A stretch of 64,000 nt of DNA, taken from assembly GCF_016860525.1 (NCBI RefSeq), contig NZ_BNEA01000015.1:1302001-1366000 (forward strand), given 5' to 3'. Of this stretch, positions 50,614-58,533 are shown piece by piece. Below the pieces are notes generated by a model that searched no databases, was not told the origin of the DNA, and was given only the letters and a program-made list of their open reading frames with translations. The translations under genes were made by a program, and so were the position numbers. Every line of letters begins with the position of its first letter. The stretch's first letter is position 1. The stretch comes from Streptomyces rubradiris. GTDB taxonomy: Bacteria > Actinomycetota > Actinomycetes > Streptomycetales > Streptomycetaceae.

Positions 50614-51320
50614 CCGCCGGTGCCGGCCAGGCGCCGCGCCGCCTCGCGCAGGGCCCGCCGGCACAGGGCGTCGGCCCGGCGCGTGGTCTCCGGGAGCCGG
50701 AACCGCGGGGTCAGCGCGAGGGTGTGCGCCACGGCACCGGGCAGGCCCACCCGGTGGCCGACGGAAACGAAGACCGGTTTCACGCCGTCCCTGGTGCGCA
50801 GGGCGCGCCCGACCTCCTCGGCTCCCGCCATCAGCGGCGCGTCGGCGCCGCGCGCCGGGCCGGGGTCGTCGTGGGTGAAGGTGAACGGGTTCTTGGCGAC
50901 GCCGATGACCGGCAGGTCCGTGAGCACCCCGAGGTGGCTGGCCAGGCCGAAGCGGCGCGGATGGGCGAGGCCGTAGCCGTCGCACACGACGAGGCCGGGC
51001 GGGACGGGCAGCCGGTCCAGCGCGGCCAGCACGGCCGGGAGCTCCCGGAAGGCGAGGAGTCCGGGCACGTACGGGAAGGAGACCCGGCCGACGGCCGTCG
51101 CCTCCGCGACGACGTCCAGGGTGGCGGCGTCCAGCACCACGGCGGCCGCCGCGACCAGGTCCAGCTCGTCGTCGTAGGCGACGTCGACGCCGGTGACCCG
51201 GCCGGTGCCGGGCGGGGGGCCGGGCTCGTGGAGCACCACTCGGCCGCGCAGCTCGTCCTGGACGGCGCGGGCCTCCTCCTCGGTAGCGGGCCAGCCCGCG
51301 GGTACGCCAACGATCGTCAC
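50562..51320 (-). CDS. nfi: Endonuclease V (deoxyinosine 3'-endonuclease)
   Basis: The 252-residue protein has the endonuclease V motifs: GVDVAYDD with the first catalytic Asp, CDGYGLAHPRRFG near residue 113, and PVIGVAKN. It nicks DNA one base 3' of deoxyinosine, the first step in repair of deaminated adenine. The C-terminus is extended (residues 232-252) over the convergent 62-residue gene, a 52-base overlap. GTG 51320 has TACAGT seven bases upstream and no ribosome-binding site, so it is probably leaderless. It is divergent from the YciI-like gene, 58 bases away. Confidence 0.9.
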   Translation of the reverse strand: MTIVGVPAGWPATEEEARAVQDELRGRVVLHEPGPPPGTGRVTGVDVAYDDELDLVAAAAVVLDAATLDVVAEATAVGRVSFPYVPGLLAFRELPAVLAALDRLPVPPGLVVCDGYGLAHPRRFGLASHLGVLTDLPVIGVAKNPFTFTHDDPGPARGADAPLMAGAEEVGRALRTRDGVKPVFVSVGHRVGLPGAVAHTLALTPRFRLPETTRRADALCRRALREAARRLAGTGGQDATTRQAPTSWYAES

Positions 51321-51327
51321 GGGGGTG

Positions 51328-51371
51328 ACTGTACGGTTCGCCGGTGGCCTGCGGCGGGGCGGGGGTAGGCT
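51328..51371. promoter_or_regulatory. Back-to-back leaderless promoters (nfi and YciI-like gene)
   Basis: TACAGT, read leftward from 51333 to 51328, ends 7 bases before the nfi GTG. TAGGCT (51366-51371) ends 7 bases before the YciI-like ATG. Both genes lack ribosome-binding sites, and the two promoters share the 58-base divergent spacer. Confidence 0.55.
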
Positions 51372-51378
51372 CCTGATC

Positions 51379-51675
51379 ATGTTCGTCCTGGAGCTGACCT
51401 ACACCGCGCCCCTCGATGCCGTGGACGCCGTTCTGCCCGACCACGTGGCCTGGCTGGAGCGGCAGTACGACAAGGGCCTGTTCCTCGCCTCCGGGCGCAA
51501 GAACCCCCGCGACGGCGGGGTGATCCTGGCCGTCACGGGGGATCGCGCGGAGATCGAGGAGGTCGTCGCCACCGACCCGTTCGTCACCGCCGGGATGTGC
51601 TCCTACCGCGTCATCGAGTTCCTCGCCACGAAGACGGCCCCCGAGCTGGAGCGGCACCGGCAGACGCTGGGCTGA
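51379..51675 (+). CDS. YciI-family protein
   Basis: The 98-residue dimeric alpha/beta-barrel protein has the YciI pattern, with DHVAWLERQYDKGLFLASG (His22, Asp and Lys near the active cleft). Relatives are small enzymes of unknown reaction, some active in chloromuconolactone-type chemistry. It is cytoplasmic. The start is ATG 51379 with a -10-like TAGGCT seven bases upstream. Ten bases separate its stop from the convergent small basic-protein gene. Confidence 0.85.
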   Translation: MFVLELTYTAPLDAVDAVLPDHVAWLERQYDKGLFLASGRKNPRDGGVILAVTGDRAEIEEVVATDPFVTAGMCSYRVIEFLATKTAPELERHRQTLG

Positions 51676-51684
51676 GCCGGCGGG

Positions 51685-52023
51685 TCATCCCTTCTTGCGG
51701 TCCAGCGCGCGCTGCAACTGCTCCTTGTTCATGTGCGAACGGCCTTCGATGCCGCGCTGCCTGGCCTCGTTGTACAACTGGTCGCGGGTCGGGCCGTGCG
51801 AGCCGACCCGGTTGCCGGACCGCTGACCGCCCCGCTTGCCGGACGACATGTCCTGGGTCGAGGTGCGGCTGGCGGTCTTGGACTCGCCGGAGCGGGCGCG
51901 TTCCTTGTTCACCGTCCGCGCGGCGATCTCCTTGGCGCGCCCGGTGCTCTCGCCCCGGTCCTGCGCGCTCTTCTTGATGTGCTCGTACTGACGCTCGCGC
52001 TTGGGGCTGGAACCGGCTGGCAT
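51685..52023 (-). CDS. Small basic protein with C-terminal SAP/Rho-N-like region
   Basis: The 112-residue protein is very polar, rich in Lys, Arg, Ser and Gln. The first 80 residues are probably disordered or helical (RERQYEHIKKSAQDRGEST), and the last 35 (GPTRDQLYNEARQRGIEG, then MNKEQLQRAL) resemble a Rho-N/SAP helix-extension-helix that may bind DNA or RNA. Streptomyces copies are often labelled plasmid stabilisation protein, with little basis. ATG 52023 follows GGAAAGGAGC at good spacing. Function unknown. Confidence 0.8.
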   Translation of the reverse strand: MPAGSSPKRERQYEHIKKSAQDRGESTGRAKEIAARTVNKERARSGESKTASRTSTQDMSSGKRGGQRSGNRVGSHGPTRDQLYNEARQRGIEGRSHMNKEQLQRALDRKKG

Positions 52024-52217
52024 GATCGCTCCTTTCCTTCGCGGCACAGGGACGAGTACCCGTCTCACGGACGCTCACGTCACCGGACCGGCCACCGTCC
52101 CCATCCGGTGTGCCGGGCCCCGGCGCGGGCCCGCCGGGGCGCGTCCAGGCAGCCGGGTCGCGCCGGCGCGCGGCGGGAGACGGGCCGACCGGACCGTGCC
52201 CCCCGTGCATGAACGCG

Positions 52218-52231
52218 GTGACCGAGGTCAC
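52218..52231. promoter_or_regulatory. Palindrome GTGACC-GA-GGTCAC upstream of ssgD
   Basis: Perfect 14-base palindrome about 100 bp before the ssgD start, inside the 308-base divergent region 52024-52331, which contains no gene. It could be an operator for either neighbour. Confidence 0.4.
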
Positions 52232-52331
52232 TCGGTCCGGGGGTGCACGCACCGGCCGTTTCCGTCGTCTCTTCTTGTGCCGGGTGTGGGCGCATCCGGG
52301 CGCTGTCCAGCCGTCACGAGGGAGCAAGGCG

Positions 52332-52748
52332 TTGTCCACCGTCATCGAGCAGCCCGTAGAGGCCCGTCTCGTCGCCGCCGCACCGCGCATGCCGAGCATT
52401 CCCGCCACGCTGCGCTACGACCGGCGTGACCCGTTCGCCGTCCGCATGACCTTCCCGGCGCCGGCCACCCTGGAGGGCGTCGACGTGTGCTGGACCTTCG
52501 CCCGCGAGCTGCTGACGGCCGGGCTGGAGGACCGCGCGGGCCAGGGTGACGTCCGCGTGCGGCCGTACGGGTACGACCGCACGGTGCTGGAGTTCCACGC
52601 CCCGGAAGGCACCGCGATCGTGCATGTGCGCTCGGGCGAGATACGGCGGTTCCTCAAGGCCGCGGACGAACTGGTCCCCGCCGGCCTGGAACACCTCCAG
52701 CTCGACCTGGACCACGGCCTCGCCGAGCTGATGCGGGACACCTGCTGA
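52332..52748 (+). CDS. ssgD: SsgA-like sporulation/cell-division regulator (probably SsgD)
   Basis: The 138-residue protein is an SsgA-like protein: IPATLRYDRRDPFAVRMTF, VCWTFARELLTAGL, GDVRVRPYG and the C-terminal DLDHGLAELM are the family blocks. These actinomycete-only proteins guide septum placement and peptidoglycan remodelling; SsgD is linked to lateral wall integrity. The start is a TTG at 52332 with GGGAG seven bases upstream, consistent with MSTVIEQPVEA. Assignment to SsgD is from recalled similarity. It is followed by two copies of a CACGCGCGCGTG palindrome. Confidence 0.85.
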   Translation: MSTVIEQPVEARLVAAAPRMPSIPATLRYDRRDPFAVRMTFPAPATLEGVDVCWTFARELLTAGLEDRAGQGDVRVRPYGYDRTVLEFHAPEGTAIVHVRSGEIRRFLKAADELVPAGLEHLQLDLDHGLAELMRDTC

Positions 52749-52750
52749 AG

Positions 52751-52795
52751 GGCACGCGCGCGTGGGACGCCCGGTGAACGGCACGCGCGCGTGGG
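52751..52795. repeat. Two 16-bp repeats with CACGCGCGCGTG palindromes
   Basis: GGCACGCGCGCGTGGG occurs at 52751-52766 and 52780-52795, 29 bp apart. Each has a 12-base palindrome. They lie just after the ssgD stop codon and may form terminator stems. Confidence 0.7.
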
Positions 52796-52838
52796 GAACG
52801 CCTCGCTCAGCGCCAGAAGCACCTCGGTGGAAATCGCG

Positions 52839-52868
52839 TTGACACCCCCTTCCCGCCGCTCGTACGGT
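52839..52868 (+). promoter_or_regulatory. Strong vegetative promoter of the second ABC-F gene
   Basis: TTGACA (52839-52844), an 18-bp spacer and TACGGT (52863-52868) closely match the HrdB consensus. The start of transcription would be near 52875, giving a leader of about 225 bases before the ABC-F start at 53100. Confidence 0.75.
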
Positions 52869-52905
52869 GTTCAGCGGTTCTGTTGCCGTCGATTGGAGAA
52901 GGACG

Positions 52906-52917
52906 TTGCTCGTCTGA
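52906..52917 (+). CDS. Three-codon leader ORF (Met-Leu-Val-stop)
   Basis: TTG CTC GTC TGA follows the excellent ribosome-binding site GGAGAAGGA (52895-52903). It lies about 30 bases after the predicted transcript start of the ABC-F gene. Such short ORFs in resistance-gene leaders let stalled ribosomes switch downstream folding. There is no direct evidence of translation. Confidence 0.45.
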   Translation: MLV

Positions 52918-52922
52918 GGTCC

Positions 52923-53058
52923 CGAGACACCGCGTCGCACCGGTGAGGTGTGCGCGGCGTACGACGACCTCGGCGTCCGAGCCGTCCCCCAGGCACAGGC
53001 CCCTTCTTCCGCGGCCCTTCCCTGCCCGGCCCTTCGGTTTCCGCCTCGCGGTGTCTCG
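52923..53058 (+). promoter_or_regulatory. Long-range leader helix of the ABC-F gene (possible attenuator)
   Basis: CGAGACACCGCG (52923-52934) is perfectly complementary to CGCGGTGTCTCG (53047-53058), 112 bases away. The 3' arm can instead fold locally: GGTGT-CTCG-ACAC and an outer CGC/GCG form a bulged 7-bp stem (53047-53065). The two folds exclude each other, and the 5' arm starts only 5 bases after the leader ORF stop, so a ribosome there would block it. Confidence 0.5.
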
Positions 53059-53099
53059 ACACGCGTCCACCCGAACGCCCACACCCTCGCGAGGCGCCC

Positions 53100-54725
53100 A
53101 TGTCCGCTTCCCTCACCTGTACCTCCCTGTCCTTCGCCTGGCCCGACGGCACCGCCGTCTTCGACGGACTCGACATCGCGTTCGGCCCCGGCCGGACCGG
53201 GCTCGTCGGCGTCAACGGATCGGGCAAGTCCACCCTGCTCAAGCTGTTGGCCGGGGAACTCGCCCCGGCCGACGGCACCGTCAAGGCGACCGGCGAGATC
53301 GGCCACCTCCCGCAGAACGTCACCCTGGACACCTCGCTCCGGGTCGACCAGGCCCTCGGCATCGCCGAGCGGCGGGCCGCCCTGCACGCCATCGAGGCGG
53401 GCGACGTCTCCGAGGAGCACTTCGAGACCGTCGGCGACGACTGGGACGTCGAGGAGCGCGCCCTGGCCACCCTCGGCGAACTCGGCCTCGGCCACATCGG
53501 CCTGGACCGGACCGTCGGCGAGGTGTCCGGCGGCGAGTCGGTGCTGCTGCGGCTCGCCGCGCTGCTGCTGCGCCGCCCGGACATCCTGCTGCTCGACGAA
53601 CCCACCAACAACCTCGACCTGTACGCGCGCCGGCGGCTCCACCAGGCCGTCGGCGCCTGGCCGGGCGTCCTGGTCGTGGTCAGCCACGACCGGGAACTGC
53701 TCGACCTGGTCGACCGGATCGCGGACCTGCGCGCGGGCGAGGTGACCTGGTACGGCGGCAACTTCTCGGCTTATGAGGAGGCGCTGGCCGTCGAGCAGGA
53801 GGCGGCCGAGCGCATGGTGCGCGTCGCCGAGGCCGATGTGCGCAAGCAGAAGCGCGAACTGGCCGACGCCCAGGTGAAACTGGCCCGCCGCAAGCGGTAC
53901 GGCCAGAAGATGTACGACTCCAAGCGCGAGCCGAAGATCGTCATGGGTGCGCGCAAACGCGCCGCCCAGGAGTCGGCGGGCAAGCACCGCATCCTGCACG
54001 AGGAACGGCTCGCCGAGGCCAGGGAACGGCTGGACGATGCGGTGGAGGCCGTACGGGACGACGACGAGATCCGCGTCGAACTGCCGTACACGGCCGTGCC
54101 GCCCGGGCGGCAGGTGCTCACCCTGGAGAATGTGGAAACCGCCTGCCACGCGCGCGTGCCGGGCATCCTGGAGCTGCGCGGCCCGGAGCGGATCGCGCTC
54201 GTCGGCCGCAACGGCGCCGGCAAGACGACGCTGCTGCGGACCGTCGCCGGCCAACTGGCGCCGGTGGCCGGCACCGTGACGGCCCACGTGCCGTTGCGGT
54301 TCCTGCCGCAGCGGCTGGATGTGCTGGACGACGGCCTGTCGGTGGCCGAGAACGTGGCCCGGTTCGCGCCGGACGCCACCAACAACCGGATCCGGGCCCG
54401 TCTCGCCCGCTTCCTTTTCCGGGGCGCCCGGGCCGACCAGAAGGCGGGCTCCCTCTCCGGCGGCGAGCGCTTCCGGGCGGCCCTGGCCGCGCTGCTGCTC
54501 GCCGAGCCGGCACCGCAGTTGCTGCTGCTGGACGAGCCGACGAACAACCTGGACCTGGCCAGCGTCCGGCAGCTGACCCAGGCCCTGGAGTCGTACGAGG
54601 GCGCGCTGCTCGTCGCCGCCCACGACCTGCCGTTCCTGGAGTCGATCGGGATCACCCGCTGGCTGCTGCTGGAGGGAGGCGAGCTGACGGAGACCACGCC
54701 CGAGGCGCTCGGCGGACCGGTCTGA
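53100..54725 (+). CDS. ABC-F ATPase with a long regulatory leader
   Basis: The 541-residue tandem ATPase lacks membrane helices: domain 1 has GVNGSGKST and VSGGESVLLRLAALLL, domain 2 GRNGAGKT and LSGGERFRAALAALLL, with DEPTNNLDL in both. The linker (about 225-320) is charged and helical. Proteins of this type protect ribosomes from antibiotics or act in translation. The strong promoter, 225-base leader, three-codon ORF and long-range helix upstream suggest antibiotic-responsive expression. ATG 53100 follows GAGGCGCCC. It has the same general layout as the ABC-F protein at 33119 but different motif residues, so they are not a recent duplication. Confidence 0.9.
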   Translation: MSASLTCTSLSFAWPDGTAVFDGLDIAFGPGRTGLVGVNGSGKSTLLKLLAGELAPADGTVKATGEIGHLPQNVTLDTSLRVDQALGIAERRAALHAIEAGDVSEEHFETVGDDWDVEERALATLGELGLGHIGLDRTVGEVSGGESVLLRLAALLLRRPDILLLDEPTNNLDLYARRRLHQAVGAWPGVLVVVSHDRELLDLVDRIADLRAGEVTWYGGNFSAYEEALAVEQEAAERMVRVAEADVRKQKRELADAQVKLARRKRYGQKMYDSKREPKIVMGARKRAAQESAGKHRILHEERLAEARERLDDAVEAVRDDDEIRVELPYTAVPPGRQVLTLENVETACHARVPGILELRGPERIALVGRNGAGKTTLLRTVAGQLAPVAGTVTAHVPLRFLPQRLDVLDDGLSVAENVARFAPDATNNRIRARLARFLFRGARADQKAGSLSGGERFRAALAALLLAEPAPQLLLLDEPTNNLDLASVRQLTQALESYEGALLVAAHDLPFLESIGITRWLLLEGGELTETTPEALGGPV

Positions 54726-54761
54726 CCGGGCGGCCCGGACACACACCCGGTGACCAGGGTT

Positions 54762-54789
54762 TTGTCCTGGCCGGAGCGCGCTGCATGAT
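54762..54789 (+). promoter_or_regulatory. Possible ddaH promoter
   Basis: TTGTCC (54762-54767), a 16-bp spacer and CATGAT (54784-54789) would start transcription about 55 bases before ddaH. Confidence 0.35.
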
Positions 54790-54850
54790 GACGGACCGGC
54801 GCCGAGTGACCGGCGCCGGCCACCGCACCGACCGATACGAAAGGCCCGTC

Positions 54851-55627
54851 GTGCCCAGCAAGAAGGCCCTCGTCCGCCGCCCCAGCCCCCGCCTCGCCGA
54901 CGGCCTGGTGACGCACATCGCGCGGGAGCAGGTCGACGTGGGGCTCGCCGTGGAGCAGTGGGAGGCCTATGTGGCGGCCCTGCGCGCGCACGGCTGGGAG
55001 ACCATCGAGGTCGAACCGGCCGACGACTGCCCGGACTCGGTGTTCGTCGAGGACACCGTCGTCATGTTCCGGAACGTGGCGTTGATCACCCGTCCGGGTG
55101 CCGCCGCCCGGCGCGCGGAGACCGCCGGTGTGGAGGAGGCGGTGGCGAGCCTCGGCTGCTCGGTGAACTGGATCTGGGATCCGGGCACGCTGGACGGCGG
55201 TGACGTCCTCAAGGTCGGCGACACCGTGTACGTGGGCCGCAGCGGGCGCACCAACGCGGCCGGTGTGCAGCAGCTACGCGCGGCCTTCGAACCGCTGGGC
55301 GCCCGGGTGGTGGCCGTCCCGGTGAGCAAGGTGCTGCACCTGAAGTCGGCGGTGACCGCGCTGCCCGACGGCACGGTGATCGGGCACATCCCGCGGGTGG
55401 ACCGGCCGTCGCTGTTCCCGGGGTTCCTGTCGGTGCCGGAGGAGTCCGGGGCGCACGTGGTGCTGCTGGGCGGCGGCAAGCTGCTGATGGCGGCGAGCGC
55501 GCCGCGCACGGCGGAGCTGCTGAGCGATCTCGGTCATGACGTGGTCACGGTCGACATCAGCGAGTTCGAGAAGCTGGAGGGCTGTGTGACCTGCCTCTCC
55601 GTGCGCCTGCGGGAGTTGTACGCCTGA
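54851..55627 (+). CDS. ddaH: Dimethylarginine dimethylaminohydrolase
   Basis: The 258-residue amidinotransferase-fold hydrolase converts N-omega,N-omega-dimethylarginine (or a similar guanidine) to citrulline and dimethylamine. Catalytic Cys248 lies in EGCVTCLS and His163 in VLHLKS, with NxDxPDSVFVED-like residues at 59-68 and GTLDGGD at 112-118. The spacing fits the known bacterial enzyme. GTG 54851 has GAAAGG six bases upstream. It is monocistronic, closed by a 15-bp terminator. The natural substrate in bacteria is debated; scavenging of methylarginine is one option. Confidence 0.93.
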   Translation: MPSKKALVRRPSPRLADGLVTHIAREQVDVGLAVEQWEAYVAALRAHGWETIEVEPADDCPDSVFVEDTVVMFRNVALITRPGAAARRAETAGVEEAVASLGCSVNWIWDPGTLDGGDVLKVGDTVYVGRSGRTNAAGVQQLRAAFEPLGARVVAVPVSKVLHLKSAVTALPDGTVIGHIPRVDRPSLFPGFLSVPEESGAHVVLLGGGKLLMAASAPRTAELLSDLGHDVVTVDISEFEKLEGCVTCLSVRLRELYA

Positions 55628-55647
55628 TCGGGTGATTCCGCCCCTTC

Positions 55648-55681
55648 GACAGCCCCGGGACCTGCGGGTCCCGGGGCTGTC
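55648..55681 (+). terminator. ddaH terminator, 15-bp perfect stem
   Basis: GACAGCCCCGGGACC pairs perfectly with GGTCCCGGGGCTGTC around the loop TGCG, 20 bases after the ddaH stop codon. Confidence 0.9.
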
Positions 55682-55742
55682 CGGCGTGCGCGGGAGCCCG
55701 GTCGGCGAGGCTGATCAGCGGTTCTTTACCGCCGTCTTAACC

Positions 55743-55786
55743 TACGGCTACGTAACCTACGGATTCGTAGCCTACGATCACGTAGG
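55743..55786. promoter_or_regulatory. Three tandem operators at 15-bp spacing before the desaturase
   Basis: Three palindromes lie head-to-tail: TACG-GCTA-CGTA (55743-55754), CTACG-GATT-CGTAG (55757-55770) and CCTACG-ATCA-CGTAGG (55771-55786). Their centres are exactly 15 bp apart. The third contains TACGAT (55773-55778), a possible -10 box, so bound protein would block transcription. The same CCTACG-N4-CGTAGG occurs at 1285-1300. Confidence 0.75.
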
Positions 55787-55855
55787 TTCCCGGCACCGCT
55801 CGCCGGGCCGTTCCCCTTCCCCACGCCCCATGTCCGGCGTCCCCCTGGAGTTCCT

Positions 55856-56830
55856 GTGACGATCACTTCCCCTCACCTCGGCAGCCCGTCCGTCTGGACC
55901 GACGCGCGGCTCCTGTACGCACTGGAGGAAGTGGTCGAAAAGGAACTGAACCGGCATCTGAAGGTCGCCAAGGACTGGATGCCGCACGAGTACGTACCGT
56001 GGAGCGACGCCCGTAACTTCCCCGGTCTGTTCGAGGACGGGGAGGCCTGGGAGAAGGGCCAGTCGAAGGTGACGGAGGTCGGCCGTATCGCCCTGGTGGT
56101 CAACCTGCTCACCGAGGACAACCTGCCGAGCTACCACCACGAGATCGCCACGCTGTTCGGCCGCGACGGCGCCTGGGGCACCTGGGTGCACCGCTGGACG
56201 GCCGAGGAGGGCCGGCACGGCATCGTGATGCGCGACTATCTGCTGGCCTCGCGCGCGGTGGACCCCGACCAGCTGGAACGCTTCCGTATGGCGCACATGA
56301 GCGAGGGCTTCGAGTCCGACAACGGGCACTCGATGCTGCACTCGATCGCCTACGTCGCCTTCCAGGAGCTGGCCACGCGGATCTCGCACCGCAACACCGG
56401 CCACCAGTCCGGGGACCCGGTCTGCGACCGCATGCTGGCCCGCATCGCGACCGACGAGAACCTGCACATGGTGTTCTACCGCAACCTGCTCAAGGCCGCC
56501 TTCGAGCTCGCCCCCGACCTGACGATGCGGGCGGTCCGGGACGTCGTGGTGGACTTCCGCATGCCCGGCCACGGCATCCCCGGCTTCGAGCGGGCCGCCG
56601 CGCAGATGGCGATCGGCGAGGTGTACAACCTGCGCATCCACCACGACGACGTGCTGCAGCCGGTGCTGCGCTTCCTGAAGGTCATGGAGATCGACGGCCT
56701 CGGCCCCGAGGGCCTGAGGGCGCAGGAGGAACTCGGCCTGTTTCTGGGCGGGCTGAACGCGGAGGCGTCGAAGTTCGACGAGAAGCTGGCCGCGCGCAAG
56801 GCCCGGATGGCGGCGCGCGCCGGGGGCTGA
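55856..56830 (+). CDS. Acyl-ACP desaturase (soluble diiron)
   Basis: The 324-residue protein belongs to the plant-type stearoyl-ACP desaturase family. Iron ligands are visible as Glu118-x2-His121 in AEEGRHG and Glu201-x2-His204 in DENLH, with the other two glutamates in the helices near 26-30 and 87-96. It introduces a double bond into a fatty acyl chain on ACP using oxygen and reduced ferredoxin. GTG 55856 follows GGAGTTCCT. Three tandem palindromes upstream (55743-55786) indicate tight repression, probably by a fatty-acid-sensing TetR protein encoded elsewhere. Confidence 0.92.
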   Translation: MTITSPHLGSPSVWTDARLLYALEEVVEKELNRHLKVAKDWMPHEYVPWSDARNFPGLFEDGEAWEKGQSKVTEVGRIALVVNLLTEDNLPSYHHEIATLFGRDGAWGTWVHRWTAEEGRHGIVMRDYLLASRAVDPDQLERFRMAHMSEGFESDNGHSMLHSIAYVAFQELATRISHRNTGHQSGDPVCDRMLARIATDENLHMVFYRNLLKAAFELAPDLTMRAVRDVVVDFRMPGHGIPGFERAAAQMAIGEVYNLRIHHDDVLQPVLRFLKVMEIDGLGPEGLRAQEELGLFLGGLNAEASKFDEKLAARKARMAARAGG

Positions 56831-56882
56831 CGCCCCGCACTCGGCCCGGGCGGTCGGCGGGCGGTGTGCCGGAGGGCCGGGA

Positions 56883-57128
56883 TCAGCGGGCGGTGCGCCG
56901 CAGGGCCAGGCGTTCCTTCTCCGACAGGCCGCCCCAGACGCCGAACCGCTCGTCGTGGGCGAGGGCGTACTCCAGGCAGGCCGGGCGCAGCTCGCACATG
57001 GCGCAGATGCGCTTCGCCTCGCGCACCGAGCTGCCGGGCTCGGGGAAGAAGAAGTCCGGCCCGGTCTGTGCGCACAGGGCCTGCGTCCGCCAGGTGTCGT
57101 CGGCCGGTGTGATGGTGTCTGAGTGCAT
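56883..57128 (-). CDS. WhiB-family iron-sulfur regulator
   Basis: The 81-residue protein has the four iron-sulfur cysteines Cys19, Cys42, Cys45 and Cys51 (C-x22-C-x2-C-x5-C) and the GVWGG turn at 63-67, followed by a basic end (KERLALRRTAR). WhiB proteins bind a 4Fe-4S cluster and the sigma factor and control development, redox response or antibiotic resistance. Which Wbl subgroup it belongs to cannot be fixed here. ATG 57128 is given although the ribosome-binding site is poor. It is convergent with the desaturase, 52 bases apart. Confidence 0.92.
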   Translation of the reverse strand: MHSDTITPADDTWRTQALCAQTGPDFFFPEPGSSVREAKRICAMCELRPACLEYALAHDERFGVWGGLSEKERLALRRTAR

Positions 57129-57349
57129 GGCAAGGAGCCTGCCCCAGACAGAAAAACGTTCGATCAACGCCGGCTCAACGGCGTACCCGGGGCCGTCGGC
57201 CGCCGGCCCCCGAACCGCCCCGATGATGCCCCTGGTTCCCGGTACGCGCACGGCGGCGCGCGGGACCGGTGTGAAAAGCCGAGGGCCCCGGGGAAGCGGG
57301 TGCCGGCGTGGTGTTCCGGCGGCGCTTGTCCGGCCGGCCCGCGGGCGGC

Positions 57350-58426
57350 TCACGCGGAGGCGCGGCGTATCAGGGTGGTCGGCAGGATCACGCCCTTGCC
57401 CCGCGTGTCCGGGGCGCCGGCCGTCGTACGCTCCCGGTCCCGGCCGCCGGGCAGACCGTCCAGCAGCAGCCGGGCCATCAGGCGGCCCATTCCCTCGATG
57501 TCCTGACGTACCGTCGTCAGCGGCGGGTCGGTCTGCTCGGCGACCGGCGCCATGTCGTCGAAGCCGGCCACGGCCACGTCCTCGGGCACCCGCCGGCCGC
57601 TCTCGCGCAGCACCCGCAGGGCGCCGAGCGCGCTGAGGTCGTTGGCGGCGAACACGGCGTCGACGTCCGGGCAGCGGGCCAGCAGTTCCCGCATGGCGCG
57701 CTCGCCACCGGCCGGGGTGAAGTCGCCCTCCGCGACCAGCCGGGGATCGTACGCGCCGGGCACCTCGGCGACGGCGTCCCGGTAGCCGTCGAGCCGGTCC
57801 GCCGCCGAGGTCTGGTCCAGTGCGCCGGTGAGGTGGGCGACGCGCCGGCGGCCGAGGTCCAGCAGGTGCCGTACCGCCGCCCGGGCCCCGCCCCGGTTGT
57901 CGCAGTCGACGTACACCACGCCGGGGTCCGGCGCCCCGGGGTCCGCGCTCCGGTGGGGGCGTCCGCCGAACACGGTGGGCACCCCGGCGGCACGGATGAG
58001 GCCGGGCAGCGGGTCGTCCAGGTGCAGGGAGAACACGAGCGCGCCGTCGACATGGCCGCCGGCGAGATAGCGGGCCACGCGGGTGTGGTCGGCGCGGCCC
58101 TCGGTGAGCAGCAGCACCAGTTGGTTGTCGTGCGCGGTGAGTTCCTTGCTGATGCCGCGCAGCTGGAGCGCGAAGAAGGGATCGGCGAAGACCCGGGTCT
58201 CGGGCTCGGCGACGACGACCGCGACCGCGTCGTGGCGCCGGGTCACCAGGCTGCGTGCCGCCTGGTTGGGGACGTAGCCCAGTTCCGCCACGGCCCGCCG
58301 GACCCGCTCGGCCAGGGGTGCGCGGACCCCGTCGCCGCCGTTGACCACCCGGGACGCGGTGGCCCGGGACACTCCGGCCCGCGCGGCCACGGCCTCCAGG
58401 GTGGGACGCGACACGGCCTCGGTCAC
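57350..58426 (-). CDS. LacI-family transcriptional repressor
   Basis: The 358-residue protein has the LacI helix-turn-helix (PTLEAVAARAGVSRATASRV) at residues 8-27, a hinge YVPNQAARSLV and a periplasmic-binding-like sensor domain. The sugar sensed is unknown. No transporter or glycosidase gene is adjacent, so its targets lie elsewhere, for example the alpha-galactosidase at 1.4 kb, though this is only conjecture. The start is GTG 58426. The 220-base gap to the WhiB gene carries that gene's promoter region, with a T-rich CGTTTTTC on the leftward strand. Confidence 0.9.
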   Translation of the reverse strand: MTEAVSRPTLEAVAARAGVSRATASRVVNGGDGVRAPLAERVRRAVAELGYVPNQAARSLVTRRHDAVAVVVAEPETRVFADPFFALQLRGISKELTAHDNQLVLLLTEGRADHTRVARYLAGGHVDGALVFSLHLDDPLPGLIRAAGVPTVFGGRPHRSADPGAPDPGVVYVDCDNRGGARAAVRHLLDLGRRRVAHLTGALDQTSAADRLDGYRDAVAEVPGAYDPRLVAEGDFTPAGGERAMRELLARCPDVDAVFAANDLSALGALRVLRESGRRVPEDVAVAGFDDMAPVAEQTDPPLTTVRQDIEGMGRLMARLLLDGLPGGRDRERTTAGAPDTRGKGVILPTTLIRRASA

Positions 58427-58533
58427 TTCGGGACACCCCCTCCTCGGCGGCCGGCCCTCAGGATAGCCGCGGGGGCGCCGGCGCTCCGCTTCCCGGGCCG
58501 CGCCGTGATGTGCCACCCGCTCCCGGCCGGGGC

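Noticed and set aside
57350..58426. LacI repressor as the dedicated regulator of the alpha-galactosidase
   Set aside because: The genes are 54 kb apart and I found no shared operator. Mentioned only as a possibility.
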